Program-made: the position numbers and the translations under genes
Notes under the pieces: model-generated
Seen by the model: only the letters and a program-made list of their open reading frames with translations
Databases searched by the model: none
What the model was told of the DNA's origin: nothing
In this document: positions 14,468-27,500 of the stretch, piece after piece
Layout of the letters: every line of letters starts with the position of its first letter
Numbering within the stretch: the first letter of the stretch is position 1
Assembly: GCF_011397635.1 (NCBI RefSeq)
Contig: NC_064771.1
Span: forward strand, 15,129,379 to 15,193,378
Direction of reading: 5' to 3'
DNA length: 64,000 nucleotides
Source of the DNA: Epinephelus fuscoguttatus
Taxonomy: Eukaryota; Chordata; Actinopteri; Perciformes; Serranidae

Positions 14468-17400
14468 ATGGACGGACGCTGTGCTGTTGAGACTTGGGCA
14501 GAGTTCGGCGTTTCCGGACCATCATGCTCACCGAGAGTCAAGCGTGGTTTTGGGACAAATGTGCTCCTATGTACCGGCAGCGACGAGGTCTATGTGTTCA
14601 CCCAGGAGAGAAAACTCACGGTAAGTAACCTATATTTATTAGGCGTCATAACTACACCGCAAAGCTAAATAACTGCTAAGCTAACTGTGTAACTACATTT
14701 ACTATGTGTTGTGTTGTTGCAGGCTGTCCTCCAGTTCCCTGGTCCTGTGAGTGACCTGGTTGAGAGTCATGACAAACAGCTCCTCTATGTAGCCTGTAGG
14801 ACTGGAGTTTATTGTGTCAGTTTACAAGTTCTGCTGTCCAGGTATGAACCTTCATGCAGGTGGTCCAATTGTATTGTAGATCAACAGTTAGTTCCTGTTA
14901 GTGCCTCTTACTTATGTGACCTTTTACCTCTGCAGAGCTCAAAGCTCCCCGGCTGATGCATCCTCCAATCCAGCTGAGCTAAAAGTCTCCTCCGAGTCTC
15001 TGGTTGTTGCAGAAGAAGGTGTGTCATCACTGCTTCACGTCAACTCTGTACTCCTGACTCTCACCCATAGAGACACAACCTGGATGTTGACTCTGTACCA
15101 ATCCTCAAATTATGAGATGCTCACCTCATCCACAGTGGTCTCAGGACTTGTTCACAATGACACAGAGAGACAAACGGGAAGGAGAAGGAGGCCTGTGCTG
15201 ATTTGTGTCTACTGTAGTGATGCAACACCAACATCAGAGGCAACTTTAAGTGACGACCACTTCCACCTCGAGCCGGTCCTCTTCAAACTTCTGTTTGGAG
15301 TAGATGCCGCCCTTGCCAAATCCCCTGTTATCCTCTGTGGCCTGCCTGATGGGTGCCTGTATTTCTTCCCCCTGCGTCTCCCAGGGTCACAGCTCAGAGT
15401 CCTGCACAGCCTTGAGCAGCCAATTGTATTTGTCGGAGCATCTGACGTCGTGGAAACGGGTCTACAAAATGCACAGTGTTTGGTGGCATTGGGTGAACTA
15501 GGGAGAGTGGTGCTGATCAGAATGGACAAGGGAGGGGACAGCAGAACTAGTTTTATTGAGGGGTGTGTGCCGGGGCCTGTGATGTGTGGCTGTGTGGATA
15601 AAAGCTGTCTTTACTACAGCACTGGGTCAGACCTGCTGGTACTGGATCTATCAGAGGGATCATCTGGGAGAGAAGGCCAAGAGAGGAATGAGGAGACAAC
15701 TAGTAAGACCGACGCCGCCCTCCAAAGCCCCACCAGTTTAAATGTGTGTAGAGTGGTCGCCTTGGCTGAGCCTACATGCAACACTGCAGGTAAGCAGGCC
15801 TAGCATTAAAGTGTTGACTTTAAAAATGACAACGTGCAACAGTTTCTCCCTGTCAGCCATTGCTTTGAGTTCACACAACGACTATACACGGTGGACATAT
15901 GTGACAGTGGATTCTTAAGTCTCTGTTTTTGTTCTAACTTTGGACATTGCCCTCAAACCAGGTGAGGTTCAGCTGCTGGGGCTGTCTGTCAGAGGGCAGC
16001 TCCATAAGATTACCTTGCCTGTGGGTCGAGAGGATGCAAGATTGTCCAAGGTGCCGTCCACACAGGCCGGCCGCAGCATCAGGGACCTCCTGTCTGCTAT
16101 CGGGGACGTCTGTGAAAGGTACACCCAGTACAGAAGACATTTATTCTAGTTAAGGCTACAATTGGTAACTTTTATAAAAATAACTTTTTGGCATATTTGC
16201 TGAAACTGTCACTATATCCTGACAGTAGTGCATGTTACAAATAATCTTTTCCTCCTCCTGCTTTCAGTGCTCCTAATGGCATTTGAGTCTTTCGCCATTT
16301 TCAAAACATTTTAGCCAAAATGATATACTGCCCACTGGCCAGATTGAGCTTTCTAATTTTACAGCTAAACAGTGCACTAAAATATGTTCCTAAAAACATT
16401 TTAGGCGTGAAATAAATAATGTAGTGACAAAATCTTGATTTATATTTAATCAGTAGGGGTGTGCCATATCATCTAATTCACGCTAATACCTTATTATTTT
16501 TAATATCATATGAAAAATTCATGTTGTGATACTCGGGATATTTCGACTTGCCAACATATTAATGTCATACTGTTACCCACGGCAACAACAAGCATAGCTG
16601 AAAGCGAAAATATTACTGACTCCGTGGTAGTTCCCAGAAGAGGAGCTGCTTTAGTAATGTTGAATAAACTGTGGCATCATTAGGTCCCGGACTTCTCAGA
16701 TTCTTGTAGCGATTTACCACTCAGAGGGAACTCATTCAGCAGTTCCTCTGGCAACAGCACAGCGTCTCTCAATCCTCTCTTGCGATTTACATACAGGAGT
16801 TGGTGACGTCAAGTGATTTTGTCATAAAAATTTGGTAATGTACACCTACGTGACGCTTGTGACTCGACAAAAAACTACATATATGTGAATGTGCGATAGT
16901 TCTGGCAGTATAACAGCCTGTCACAGGTTACAGCGTGATGATTAGTGGAGAAATGGCAGAGCATAAAGGTCCAGGTGGGAAAACACCTTTATTTTTATTT
17001 ACCTTTATTTTTTTATTTAGTTGAACTATTAATATTGTATACAGAATCTGAATCTCACTCTGAGTTACTGGTGTTGTTCACAAACTAAAGAAATGACAAA
17101 TTATTTTAGGTTTGTTTTTTTTTTTGTTTGTTTTTTTTTTTTACAGAATATTTAAAGGTAAACTGTTACGGTGACATGTGAAACTGTGTCACTTATTTTG
17201 CAGCTGTTCTGAATTCTTATAATAGTATAATAATAAATTATAATAATAATAATAATAGTAGAATATATATATATATTTTTTTTTACTAATTTTCGTATTG
17301 GCAATAATATTGTTATTGCAAAAATACCCTGAAATATTGTGATATTATTTTAGGCCCATACCGACCACCCCTGTTGATCAGCGCTGCCCAGTTTGACAGT

Positions 17401-20400
17401 TTGACCAAAGTTGATGAGCAGTGATTGACCTGATTGAGAGCTGCGTTTTGAGACTCCTCGACTCTGATTGGTTGTTGGCATTCATGTGCAGCGGATTATT
17501 TTAAATGTAATTAGAAGTAGTAGGAGGCAGAGGAACATGACTTTTATTCACAGATTATCTGTCTCGTTTAGTGCTGTGTGAATATAGTGACAGTTTCTGC
17601 AAATATAAGAAAATATATATTTTTTTAAGTTACAAATTACAGCTTTAATATCATCTGTTGACACAGATATATTTTCCATCCTTTCCTTTAGAGCATCGTT
17701 GCTGAAAACTGCCATCAAATCCAAAAACCACATCCTGAGGCACCTCAATCAGGTGCTAAACATCAGCTTCTTGCTGATAGCCAGTACAAACAGTGAAGAG
17801 CATCTTCCCATCCAGGAGAAGCCCATCAGATGCCATGGCATAACCAGCTGGAACAGATTGCTCCAAAAAGACTCCCTGAACCTGACATGTGTCCTGGATA
17901 ACTCAAGTCCTTATGTTTTAGAACAAGGCTGGACGCTGAGCGTTGCTGTATTCCCTCTGTCCTATCCTCCCACTGCAGGGGGGGGAAGCTCCTCCACAAA
18001 TTTTTTATTCCCGTTCCACAATCTCCATCCAGGGGAGAAGTTAGAGGTGTCGCTGCCTCTAGCAGCTGCAGGTGACACATCCTTCCCCGTGACAGTGAGC
18101 TGCTCACTCATCTTCTCACTCACAGCTCTCCTGGGAGAGGAGGCTGCAGACCTACCTGGGCTGCAGAGTAGTTGCATCAGTTTGCCCTTGAACACATTGA
18201 CAGTGGATTGGTTGCACGCCTTGCAGGTGAACAGTCCCATAGCCACCCATCAAAAGGCCACGTCTCAATCCAGCAACACAACAGATACCATCCAAGCTTT
18301 TATCAGATCAAACCGGATTAGGTGTGGTGGACGAGGGGAGGGAGGAGAGAGTGCTTCAAAGCCTGAGCGAGAGCAATATTCAGCAAGTTTACGGGTGTTG
18401 TCAGAGTTACTGAGGGATACGCTGGTGTTGAAAAGCTCAGATTTGGATGTGCAGGGGCCAAATGTGGCTCCTCAAAATGTCTGCCTTTCTCTGCTGGAGT
18501 GGCTGTTCTGTGAAGGTTGTGGAGGAGTGAAGATGGGACATCAAAGAGACAATATTACACTCAGCACCTCAGTGGTCCATGCTCGAGCTCCAAATGGACA
18601 CACTGTCAAACTGACTGCAAAAGAGGTAAAGAATGATCTAATGTCAGATTGGTAGTTTATTTTATCTTTGATTATTTGACGAAAACAGATGAGAGTTGTT
18701 TCTTTGTTGTCCAGGTGAATGTAGGGGAGGAGAGCATGAGGAAGGAGGAGTCCCTGGCCACAGTGGAGGTTCAGGTTGAGAGCTTGTCTATTGCAGCAGT
18801 GTGTGGACTGCACCATGCTGTGCTGCGCCGGATACAGGTACAAACACTGACTACCTGCTTCTCCAGCATTTTCAGAGAAACTTGAATGTTGTCCAACATG
18901 TTTGTTATGCTTGACTTCAGAAATGAAATGATATTATACTTCATATCCCAATCATAGTGACCAGAATCATTATATGAAATGTGAATCAATGTTAAAGAGA
19001 GCCTGTCTTTGAAATACTTGCTTTAGTGTCTGTGTCACTATTGATGGGGACAACGGACTAGTAGCATTACTGGGTTTGCATGGCCACTCTGTTAATGGCC
19101 CGTACACATGCCCCGTTTTCTGGGCCCTCAAATCCATTACGTGTGGAAGACGCACTCAAAAGCGAAAGTGACACCGTCTCAACTCCCAGGTGTTCCAAAG
19201 GGCCTTTAAAGTTCAACTTTTGGTTCAACTTTTGCAACACACACTGCATGTCATGTGATGAGGAACAACCAATCACAGCTGGCAGACATCTTTCCTTTCT
19301 TTGAAAACTATCAGTCCAAGGTCAATATGGAGGAGAAGTTGATCATGTTATCGCAGGGATACCCAAAGCTTTACATCTGATCAGCAGATAAGTAAGATTA
19401 GAGTTAGATGGAGTAGAGTAAGATAACTTTTCTCGTAAGTAGACCATGATACAGTGCTGGCTATAGTTGCTTGGCAACTTCAGACACAGCCTGCCTCTGC
19501 TCTTGAAAGTTGGGGCACCCAGCGTCACCCAGTGTTTTCCAGGCAGTTAAAGAGTAACGTAACGTAAGTAATGCAACACAGCCCCAACAAAAGAACAGCA
19601 AAATAAACCCAAGTTTCATGCTGTACCCTACGAGTTTTTCAAAGTGCGGTAACCAAATCCATCTTTAATGATAATTAAAATTTGATACAGTAATGCTAAC
19701 CGTCGGGAATTGTACCGTGGCTTATCTTGAAACCTGTAAGTTTCATCCTTACTTGACACTCTGGGTGTAACGGTACGATCTGGATCAATATAGCGAATTC
19801 AGTGATCATTGATTCAGTATCACCAATACAAAGAGAAAACAGATACATATTGTCATCTTTAAGATATGCCTTTATTTTGAAATTCCCATGGCATGTTTCT
19901 GTCATCAGTTCTTTCCAAACACTTCCCTGTCCTAAACATTCAGGCAGTGCTATCGGCCTAGCACCAGACAGATAATGGTAAGCAGCCAAGAAGAGACAAA
20001 AAGGATATTAGTTGATATCGTCTCATGACGATCGCAGGCCCCTGAATTCGATCGGATCAAAATTGTACTGTGGCAGAACGTTGCGATATCAGCAAATATC
20101 ACATTGTTGTCTAAAGACTTCATTTAATAACGTATCCTGAAGAAACTAGTGATTTACACGCCTAGTTGACACAGATGTTATGGATGTTTTTGATGAAGTA
20201 CAATCCAGATCAAGGTTGATATTTCTTGTCTTCCTTGTCTCTTATTGCAAACTCAGCTGTCATCGCTTATGGAAAACTGCTGCAATCTCAGTCTCAAGTG
20301 CACACTACAGCATTAGTCACACAATCAAACTTTTATTATTTTCAGACTAACAACTACAGCAGACTCTCCCAGACAGACGTGACTCAGATGGTCTCACCAG

Positions 20401-20925
20401 GCTTGATAATTATGTGTGTCCCTACTTTTAAATGCAGACACAACAATTTAATCAAAATTACTTCAGACTGTCTGCTCTGTTCCCTCACTCAGACTCTGTT
20501 GCAGAGGGCTCCTGAGAGGGCTGCTTCCACAAAGACAGTCCAGAGTTTAGGTTTAAGACAAGCACTGCAACGAGCCGAGGTAAGACCTACGTCTACTAAC
20601 AGTTATTCTTATCACCTAATCATCCAACGCCATGTTATGCTATTACAGTGACCGGCACATTCTACCCAAAACATTCACGAGACCACAGAGATGCACCCAA
20701 TAGCTTGTCAGAATTGTCTCTGTTGTGTTTAAATCTAAAGTATGTTGATATATTCTTGAGCTCTTTGCTTTCTTTCCTTCCTTCTCATCTCAGCACCTGC
20801 AACGGCAGATTGACCAAAGTCGAATCTCGGGGGCCTTCGGCGTAGGCGTGTCCACAGGGCAGACGGACCGATCTCTTCTCAGTGTTTACCGGGTGCTCAG
20901 AGAAAACCCTCTCCTCATAATTTAG
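14468..20925 (+). CDS. faap100: Fanconi anemia core complex-associated protein 100
   Basis: Eight exons: 14468-14620, 14723-14841, 14936-15789, 15962-16118, 17692-18625, 18715-18837, 20493-20579 and 20794-20925. All borders are GT/AG and phases join, giving 852 residues against 881 for human FAAP100. Similarity runs the whole length: LLFGVDAALAKSPVILCGLP near residues 180-205 (human LLFGADATLLQSPVVLCGLP), SLNVCRVVAL, SSPYVLEQGWTL, and a C-terminus LLSVYRVLRENPLLII like human LLQVYRQLRHPSLILL. FAAP100 joins FANCB and FANCL in the core-complex module that monoubiquitinates FANCD2/FANCI at DNA crosslinks in the nucleus. The N-terminal half resembles a beta-propeller; the C-terminal third is helical or coiled. 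The start is the first in-frame ATG with a good context after the promoter. Intron 4 carries a 0.9-kb transposon remnant and intron 6 another. It lies tail to tail with fscn2, its human neighbour. Confidence 0.94.
16450..17375. repeat. hAT-like non-autonomous element in faap100 intron 4
   Basis: The left end CAGTAGGGGTGTGCC is inverse to the right end GACCACCCCTG, and the interior is AT-rich with GTGATACTCGGGATATT and AATATTGTGATATTA motifs like the repeat at 1935-2365. No ORF of note and no convincing target-site duplication. Confidence 0.6.
18838..20492. other. faap100 intron 6
   Basis: Non-coding apart from short chance ORFs. It contains one repeat at about 19760-20160 with inverted GGGTGTAACGGTAC / TTTACACGCC ends. 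The stretch 18900-19750 shows nothing recognisable. Confidence 0.6.
19760..20160. repeat. Degenerate DNA-transposon remnant
   Basis: The left end GGGTGTAACGGTACGATC and right end GTGATTTACACGCC are imperfect inverted repeats. The interior holds TTGATATCGTCTCATGACG and CGATCGGATCAAAATTGTAC. It resembles non-autonomous hAT copies common in fish. Boundaries are approximate. Confidence 0.5.
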
Positions 20926-22009
20926 CACTTTTTCCGTCCGAGCCCACGCAGCTGCCCTTGGCCGTGTCCGGTGTTATATAACATGTCTTTGCAGCCGATG
21001 CATGAAAAATAATGTCCATAACTGTCATTGTTATTGTGAATGTGCTTTTACATCACTGTAAATGACTGTTACCATTTTATATTTTACACAAAGAAGAATT
21101 TGTGACTTATTATTTGCCATCATTATATTGTACATATTGTACATGCTGTAAAAAGTAATGATCACCCTATTTTTTGTGAGTGAACTGAAGGTGACAGAGG
21201 AGCACAGATGGAGTAAAAATATCTGCAATCACACTCCAAATGGGAAAACTGTGACCTATAGCCTGCTGAAGGTCGCTGGTTCACGGTCTGCTGAAGTGTC
21301 AGACATGTAGGAGTAACAGTGACACTCGACCTGACGTCTTGTGTAATTTTGTGTAATAGTTGTTCTTGAAGGTGGTGCTGGAGACAAGTGTACGCACATG
21401 TTCTGGGTTTTTTTCCTGAGCAGAGGTTTGTCTAAGGAAAGGATTCAAATGTTCTTCAGCACAGCACCAATTAAGTTTTGAGGGATTAAAGCTAGAGTGA
21501 CATACCTGAGAAAACTGACTGGACATTGAAGACTGGATAGACATCATAATTATTTTAGGGATTGAACCCGCAGCGTTCTAGTGATGGATAACCTCCCTAA
21601 AACCTAAAACCTCTGGACTGCTGTGTGTCTGTGCAATAAGACAAGAGGGTAAAAGGTTAGGGTGGGTGAGAGAGGATTTAGTCTGTGCCAGTGAGGTTAT
21701 CACGTAGAAACCTAACATCACCTCCAGAGGGCCCTACAGTAATTGTAGTCACATTGCATGACCCCTCTCAACCTTGATGTGCCTGAGACATGCAGCAGTT
21801 TCTACTTTAATGGTCCTGTTCTTGTAACATCAGGAACGACTACTTTAATCACAGAAACAGCAACACCTTCTCGCATCAAGGTGTAAACTGCGTAAGCTGC
21901 TGGTCTCCACATGTCCGAAGCAGCAGCAGGTCCTGGCATGTGGAGTGTCAGACCAGAGTGATGTTTGCTTCCTGTACAGATGCTGACCCCTGATGCTTGT
22001 AGGGCTCGT

Positions 22010-22430
22010 ACATGGCAGATAACTGTGGACCCTTGAAACAGTAATGAATCTCGGCAGTCGCAGACAATGAAGAGGAAATTCCTCCTCTGCTCCAAATGAC
22101 AAATACCAGTGGACCCTGGAAACCTCAGCAGCAATGAATCAGCACTATCAGATGAAGGAGATGGGGTGATTTACAAGAAAAAAAACTCCTCCTCTGCTTC
22201 AACAGTAGCTAATCTGTTTTCACAGTCCTCAACAAAGATGAAACATGACTTTAACAATATATCAATAGACCCTGGAATCCTCTGCAGACAATTCTCTGGA
22301 CCAGCAGATGCTGACCTGAGGATACTCCTCAAAGCCCTGTTGGGAAACACCTGCAGTGTTTCCTCCGAGGGATGAAGAAGAAGAAACTCCTCTGCTGCAG
22401 AGGAGCTAAAGATTCTGCCTCTTTACAGAT
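22010..22430 (+). repeat. Imperfect internal repetition around CTCCTCTGCT motifs
   Basis: ACTGTGGACCCTTGAAACAG, then AATTCCTCCTCTGCTCC, recurs as AGTGGACCCTGGAAACCTCA followed by AACTCCTCCTCTGCTTC, and again as ATAGACCCTGGAATCCTCTG followed by AAACTCCTCTGCTGCAG. This gives about three diverged units of 100-200 bases. An 88-codon ORF spans it (22109-22375), but nothing supports it as a gene. The family is unknown. Confidence 0.5.
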
Positions 22431-22899
22431 CTCTAAATGCCACAGACACAGCATCAGCAATAATATATAGTAAGACAGTTTAACAGCAGGCTCCATTGCT
22501 ACCTATATGTACCTTTACATGTAATATATTGTATAGAATCTGCTGATAATTTTTACTGAGACGTGAGAAGTAGACGTTGTGCTTTGGATTCACTGTGACT
22601 GTTGGGCACTGGTTCTCCTTTTTTGGCTTGTGACCCCATAAATGAAGGAATGTCTCTTTATGACCCCTAATCGCAGGATGTATTCCCTTAAGTTCAACCA
22701 AAGAGTGTTTTTTCCCTCTTAGACTGTTACTCAACTCTCAACATGGAGGTGTGTGAGCTGGTGGCGAGAAGCTGACGGAGCTAACAGCATGAATAGTGTT
22801 AACAGTGGTAACAGTATTGACAGTCCTAATGGTGTTAACCAGGGAGGGGACCAGGGCATGGGTGTTACTCTTCGCTACCTTGCTACCTGCCCAAATGGG

Positions 22900-23310
22900 A
22901 CCTCTGTGGCTGAAAAATTAAGCCAACACACAAGTGCCAAAAACTGCAGTTCCACTAATGGCCACTCGAGGCTGACTGCAGACGCAGGTTGCACCCCATC
23001 GACTCTCATGTTAAAATGCACAACTTTACAGCAGAAATAAACATGTTTACAGCCTGGGAGGTTATTGGCCTCTCTGTCAGATCCACCCCTCGCTCCTTCA
23101 CAGTGCTACTTTGGTCACTTCTGGCTCCAAAAATCCAAGATGGCGATAGTCGAAATGCCAAACTCAATGCTTTGAAACAGGAGTCCACAAACCAGTGGGT
23201 GATTTCATGGTAGCTACGTCCATTGTCTCTACAGGCTATGGTCCTGCCACTTATGTCAGTGGTTGCTGCTATGTTAATGCTCTGAATGTTAGAACCGTTA
23301 AGCTTCTAGT
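22900..23310. repeat. Teleost interspersed repeat with GTGCCAAAAACTGCAGTTCC (copy 1)
   Basis: AAGTGCCAAAAACTGCAGTT, GCCACTCGAGGCTGACT, CATGTTAAAATGCACAACTT and TTACAGCAGAAATAAACATG also occur at 60320-60460, and in reverse at 53690-53790. All are parts of one fish repeat. Its right part holds TGCTGCTATGTTAATGCTCT, also seen at 26160-26186. Confidence 0.75.
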
Positions 23311-24582
23311 GGTGTTGTTTACCTGCAGTCAAAGATATAACACAAGCATTTACATTCTTGTGTGTTGTGAATTATTGACATCTGGAGGGCTTGCACATCA
23401 AGGTTGAAAAAAATCATACATTGTTGTCTTTTAGTTCTGGTCCAGTTCATGTTCATACTGGCTTTTTACAAACAAACCAAGAGGAGGAAACATGAAGTTA
23501 TACAGACTGACATCAGTGGAAATGGATCTCCCCACATGGATCCATGTAGCGATGATGGTGCAGGATGACAGTAAACCAGCTAGTCTCTATAACACAAACT
23601 GGACCCAATTCCTGTTTGTGATCCTGGTAGAAATGTGACATAACTTAAACAGAACATACAAGCATACAAATGTATTTTCTTAATCTTTATGTTCATAAAA
23701 GAAAGAGGAAATGTAGTAAAACATAACAGAGGGACAAATGCAAAGTCCATCCACTTCCAGTTACAAGTTGGAATTAGTACAGCTACCATGTACATGAGTC
23801 TCGGTTACAGTCTTCTACTGTTTCTGCAGTTGACGACCAGAAACCCAATCATTCTTGACTGCTAATATACATCCCCAGACACCAGCACCATGCTAAAGAC
23901 TGCTAAAAGGTGACCTCTCTTGTAATAGGGACCTTGTCTGTCTCAAATGGCACCCCGATTTGTTGCACTTGTTAGACTGTCAGTAATGTAATACCTGTAG
24001 GGAGAGGGAGACAGGCTGGAGAGATAAAGACGAGGAGAAACGATGACATGAAAAGATAAAGTTTGCTTGGTTTGACATCTGCAGCGGTTGAAGGATACTG
24101 AGAAATCTACATGTCTTTACTAAGATGGAGGAATGTTTTTTTTAAAATCTGTATTTTAGTTTCAGACAATGATTCAATCTTGCAGCACATGCTCAGTGAA
24201 AAACAACAACAACTTAAGGATCAACACAGAAACTCTAAAGTTCATTCACACAATTTTTTTGCTGTTTCATGATCAAGTTGACTTCAAACATTGTTCACTT
24301 CATCACTTTCTTGGCTGAATGTGGTCAGTTCTTTCTCCTGCTATATGAGTCAATAATCTGTTCCAAGTCTCTGTTGCCACCTCTTTGGAACAGGAAGGAG
24401 AGAAAAGTGGGATGAAATCAGGACAAGCTGTAACTTGTCTCTGACGAGTAACTGTCTTTCACTTCAAAGTGCCACAGAGTTCACCTTAATAAAGTATTGA
24501 TGCTGGCTTTTGATTGGTGAATAGCAGCCGATCAACTCGACGATGAGAGGGGAGTCAGAGTCAGGACTAATATTGGATTGTG

Positions 24583-27500
24583 TTAATACTCCCAAAGGGC
24601 TGAGCTGCTCAGGGTGAGTCCGTCTCCCTTCAGTGTGCCTCCCTGGTCTCCACGCAGGTATTTGCCATTCTTGCCACGGATGGCGAGGCGACCGTGTTCC
24701 AGGAGCTCCAGAGTGAAATCCTCAGGGACCTCACCGTCTGAGCACACCAGCCCAGCACTGTTCACATACCAGAACCGCCCATCGACACCTAAATGTTTGA
24801 GTACACAAAGGGGAGAGCAGCAGCAGGGTGTCAGTAATGCAGAGTGGACTAACAGGACTGTGATCAAGTAAAGTTTTTCATAGAGTTGGGGAGCAAAGAT
24901 GAAGCTGGGATCATATAGATTTGGGTTGAGTGGGCACACCCTGACCTTTAATGTGGTACGCCCCATTGCTAAAATGCAGTGTGAAAATGTCGTAGACCGA
25001 TCTGCTGCCGTCCAGTGTGTTCGAGTTCTTGTGGTGGCAGATGAATCCGTTCTCTCCTCTCAGGATCAGCATGGGTCGGTTGATCAGTTTCAAAGTGAGT
25101 TGTTCGTCCTCGCCTGATAAAAGGGTGACAGAAAAATCATGAGGACACATCAGAAGGAGGAGGTGAATTAGGGAAAAGATGATTAGAGGAGGACGAAACC
25201 TAACATTGTCTCTCACCTATGGAATCACTGACAGCCAGGAGCTGACCATTCTTCTTGGTGCAGATATATTTTCCATTGTTAGCTTTCAGTGCCACCTTGT
25301 GGCTGAGCCACTCCACTGAAAACATGGTGTTTGCTGACCTGTAGTTGGGCATCACAGGAGAGGAAATCAGACTTTCCTTGCTTATAAGTGATCATATGTT
25401 TTGTTTGTAGAATTGTAATCTGTAAAGTAACTTAACTCCAGCTGTGAGATAAATGTAGCGGAGTTAAAAGAACACTTCTGAAATGTAGAGAAGTAAACAT
25501 ATAAAGCAACTAAAATAAAATACTTGCAAAGTAAGTCAGTAAATTGTACCTAAGTACTGTACTTGAGTAAACGTACTTAGTTGATTTCCACCATTGTAAA
25601 TATTGTGATCACATGTTGAATGCACATGCAAAACAAAAAAAGGTAAACTAAAGTACAAAAGAGTAGTTTCCCTAAAATCAGATTTGCCAAGACACGTTTC
25701 CGTGCTTGAGATCATGGACTCAAATTTGTTTATCGCTATTACCTATTATCTGTCATCTCATACATGCATGAGATGCATATAAATTTCATGACTGCATTGT
25801 ATTTTAATAATGTTGCATTAGATATTTGCCATTAAGTCATAAAATTCATTTTATTTCTTTTAAAGTAATCATGACGACTATTTACAATTATATCTTGTGG
25901 GCTCAGAGGTCAAAGTTTATGTGGAGTAGTGGAGGGCTGTATGTGATTAAAGGCAACAATTAAAGGAGCTGTACGCGACATTCAGGGCATATCTGTGATT
26001 CAGAGTCTGAACTGAGATTGCTTGCACATGGCTGGCTGACCCGCTGGCTGACACTGCCACTGTGGGTTGGGACAGCATTACCAGCTGTAATTAGCTACTC
26101 GTGGGATAAACACACATAGAACGTGACTTCACTACGATATATGTTTACACAGCAAATAGTTGCTGCTATGTTAATGCTCTGAATGTCGTATAAAGCACCT
26201 TTCATTTTTTGATAGTGAGATTACAACTGTCATACTGTAATTGTGCAGAACAGCTCCTTTTGTGAACCCATTTCTGTAGCATAAAATGTGGAACTGACAC
26301 CTGATGATGCTTTCACTCTAAAAGAGCATTGACTTACACTTCAGTGGCAGTGCTCTGGATGCCTCCGTGGGCCACTAGATCCCAGTAGTTTCCTTGGCTG
26401 GTGCGGAATGTACACTTCTTGGTCTCCTTGTCAATCTCCATCTGAAATGTCTCCATGTCTGTCTCATCCTCCTGATTGGCTGCAAGGCTTACTCCTGGGA
26501 GGGGCATAGCAAACACGTGCTGTCATTAATACTTAAGCATGAAAACTTGAGGACTGTATAGTGAAATCTATCCATTCACTGTGGCTTACATATTTTATTA
26601 AAGGTCACTTTCCATTTTTAGTCATTTCTTTGTTGTATTACATTGCATATGTGCAATTACTGCCAAACTTTAAGGCAGCATCAACACATGCGTTCTCAAA
26701 AACACATCTGATTGTACTGAACGGGTGTAATTTGTGCATGAAATAAACAAATTCCTCTACCTTTTCTTTCCTTTCTGGTTTCTAAGTGGCAAGTTGAAAA
26801 CCAACAAAGGAATCTGGGGAAACAGCACCATAGCGGCTTGCTAATCAGGTTGTATTGTTATGTTTAGCTTGGCCCAGCATGAAAGACTTGGTAATCACAT
26901 TTGATCCTGGGATGTTAGGTTATTTTTAAGCGATTCCGTCTTGAAATGCGCCCTTGATCTGACGTGCCAAGCATACACTTTCCTGAGGGGTAAATACATT
27001 TTCACTGATTGTGGTTCTGGATGCATTTATGGACAGAATATAAATGTAAATAAAATAAATGCGCTAAATGTGGCCGTGCAGGAAAATCTTCCAGACACAA
27101 GCTATTGCACACTAAATGTGTAGAATGCATGCTTCTTTTAATAATATGTGCTACACAGAGATAACAGAGATAACACTCACACGCTGCACCATTGCATTGA
27201 GACTACTTAACAACCAAACAGAAACCACACCTTTGATTGCCAAACATGTTGTAGAAACCACTCAGAAACCAATTATTTTAGCATTTCATTGCTAACACAC
27301 CAAATAACATTGGTATCAAACGTGTGAGAAACAACACAGTGACGTTCTGTCTTCTCTGGTACTCATCTCTTCTCTATTTTAGATGTCCTTTTTGACACAA
27401 ACAGGCCACTGTTACATTTTCAGCTGCCAGCATTATTATAAATGTTGGCAGAAAAGAAAATAATTCTTTGTCACCACCAAGAGACAGATTGCAGAGAGCT

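Larger units (their letters stand above)
20926..24582. other. faap100-fscn2 intergenic region (convergent 3' ends)
   Basis: The 3' ends of faap100 (plus) and fscn2 (minus) face each other across 3.7 kb, which should contain both 3' UTRs. There is a repeat at 22900-23310 and a block of imperfect internal repetition at 22010-22430. No other exon is recognisable. Confidence 0.6.

Noticed and set aside
22109-22375. 88-codon ORF
   Set aside because: Explained by imperfect internal repetition; no conserved domain.
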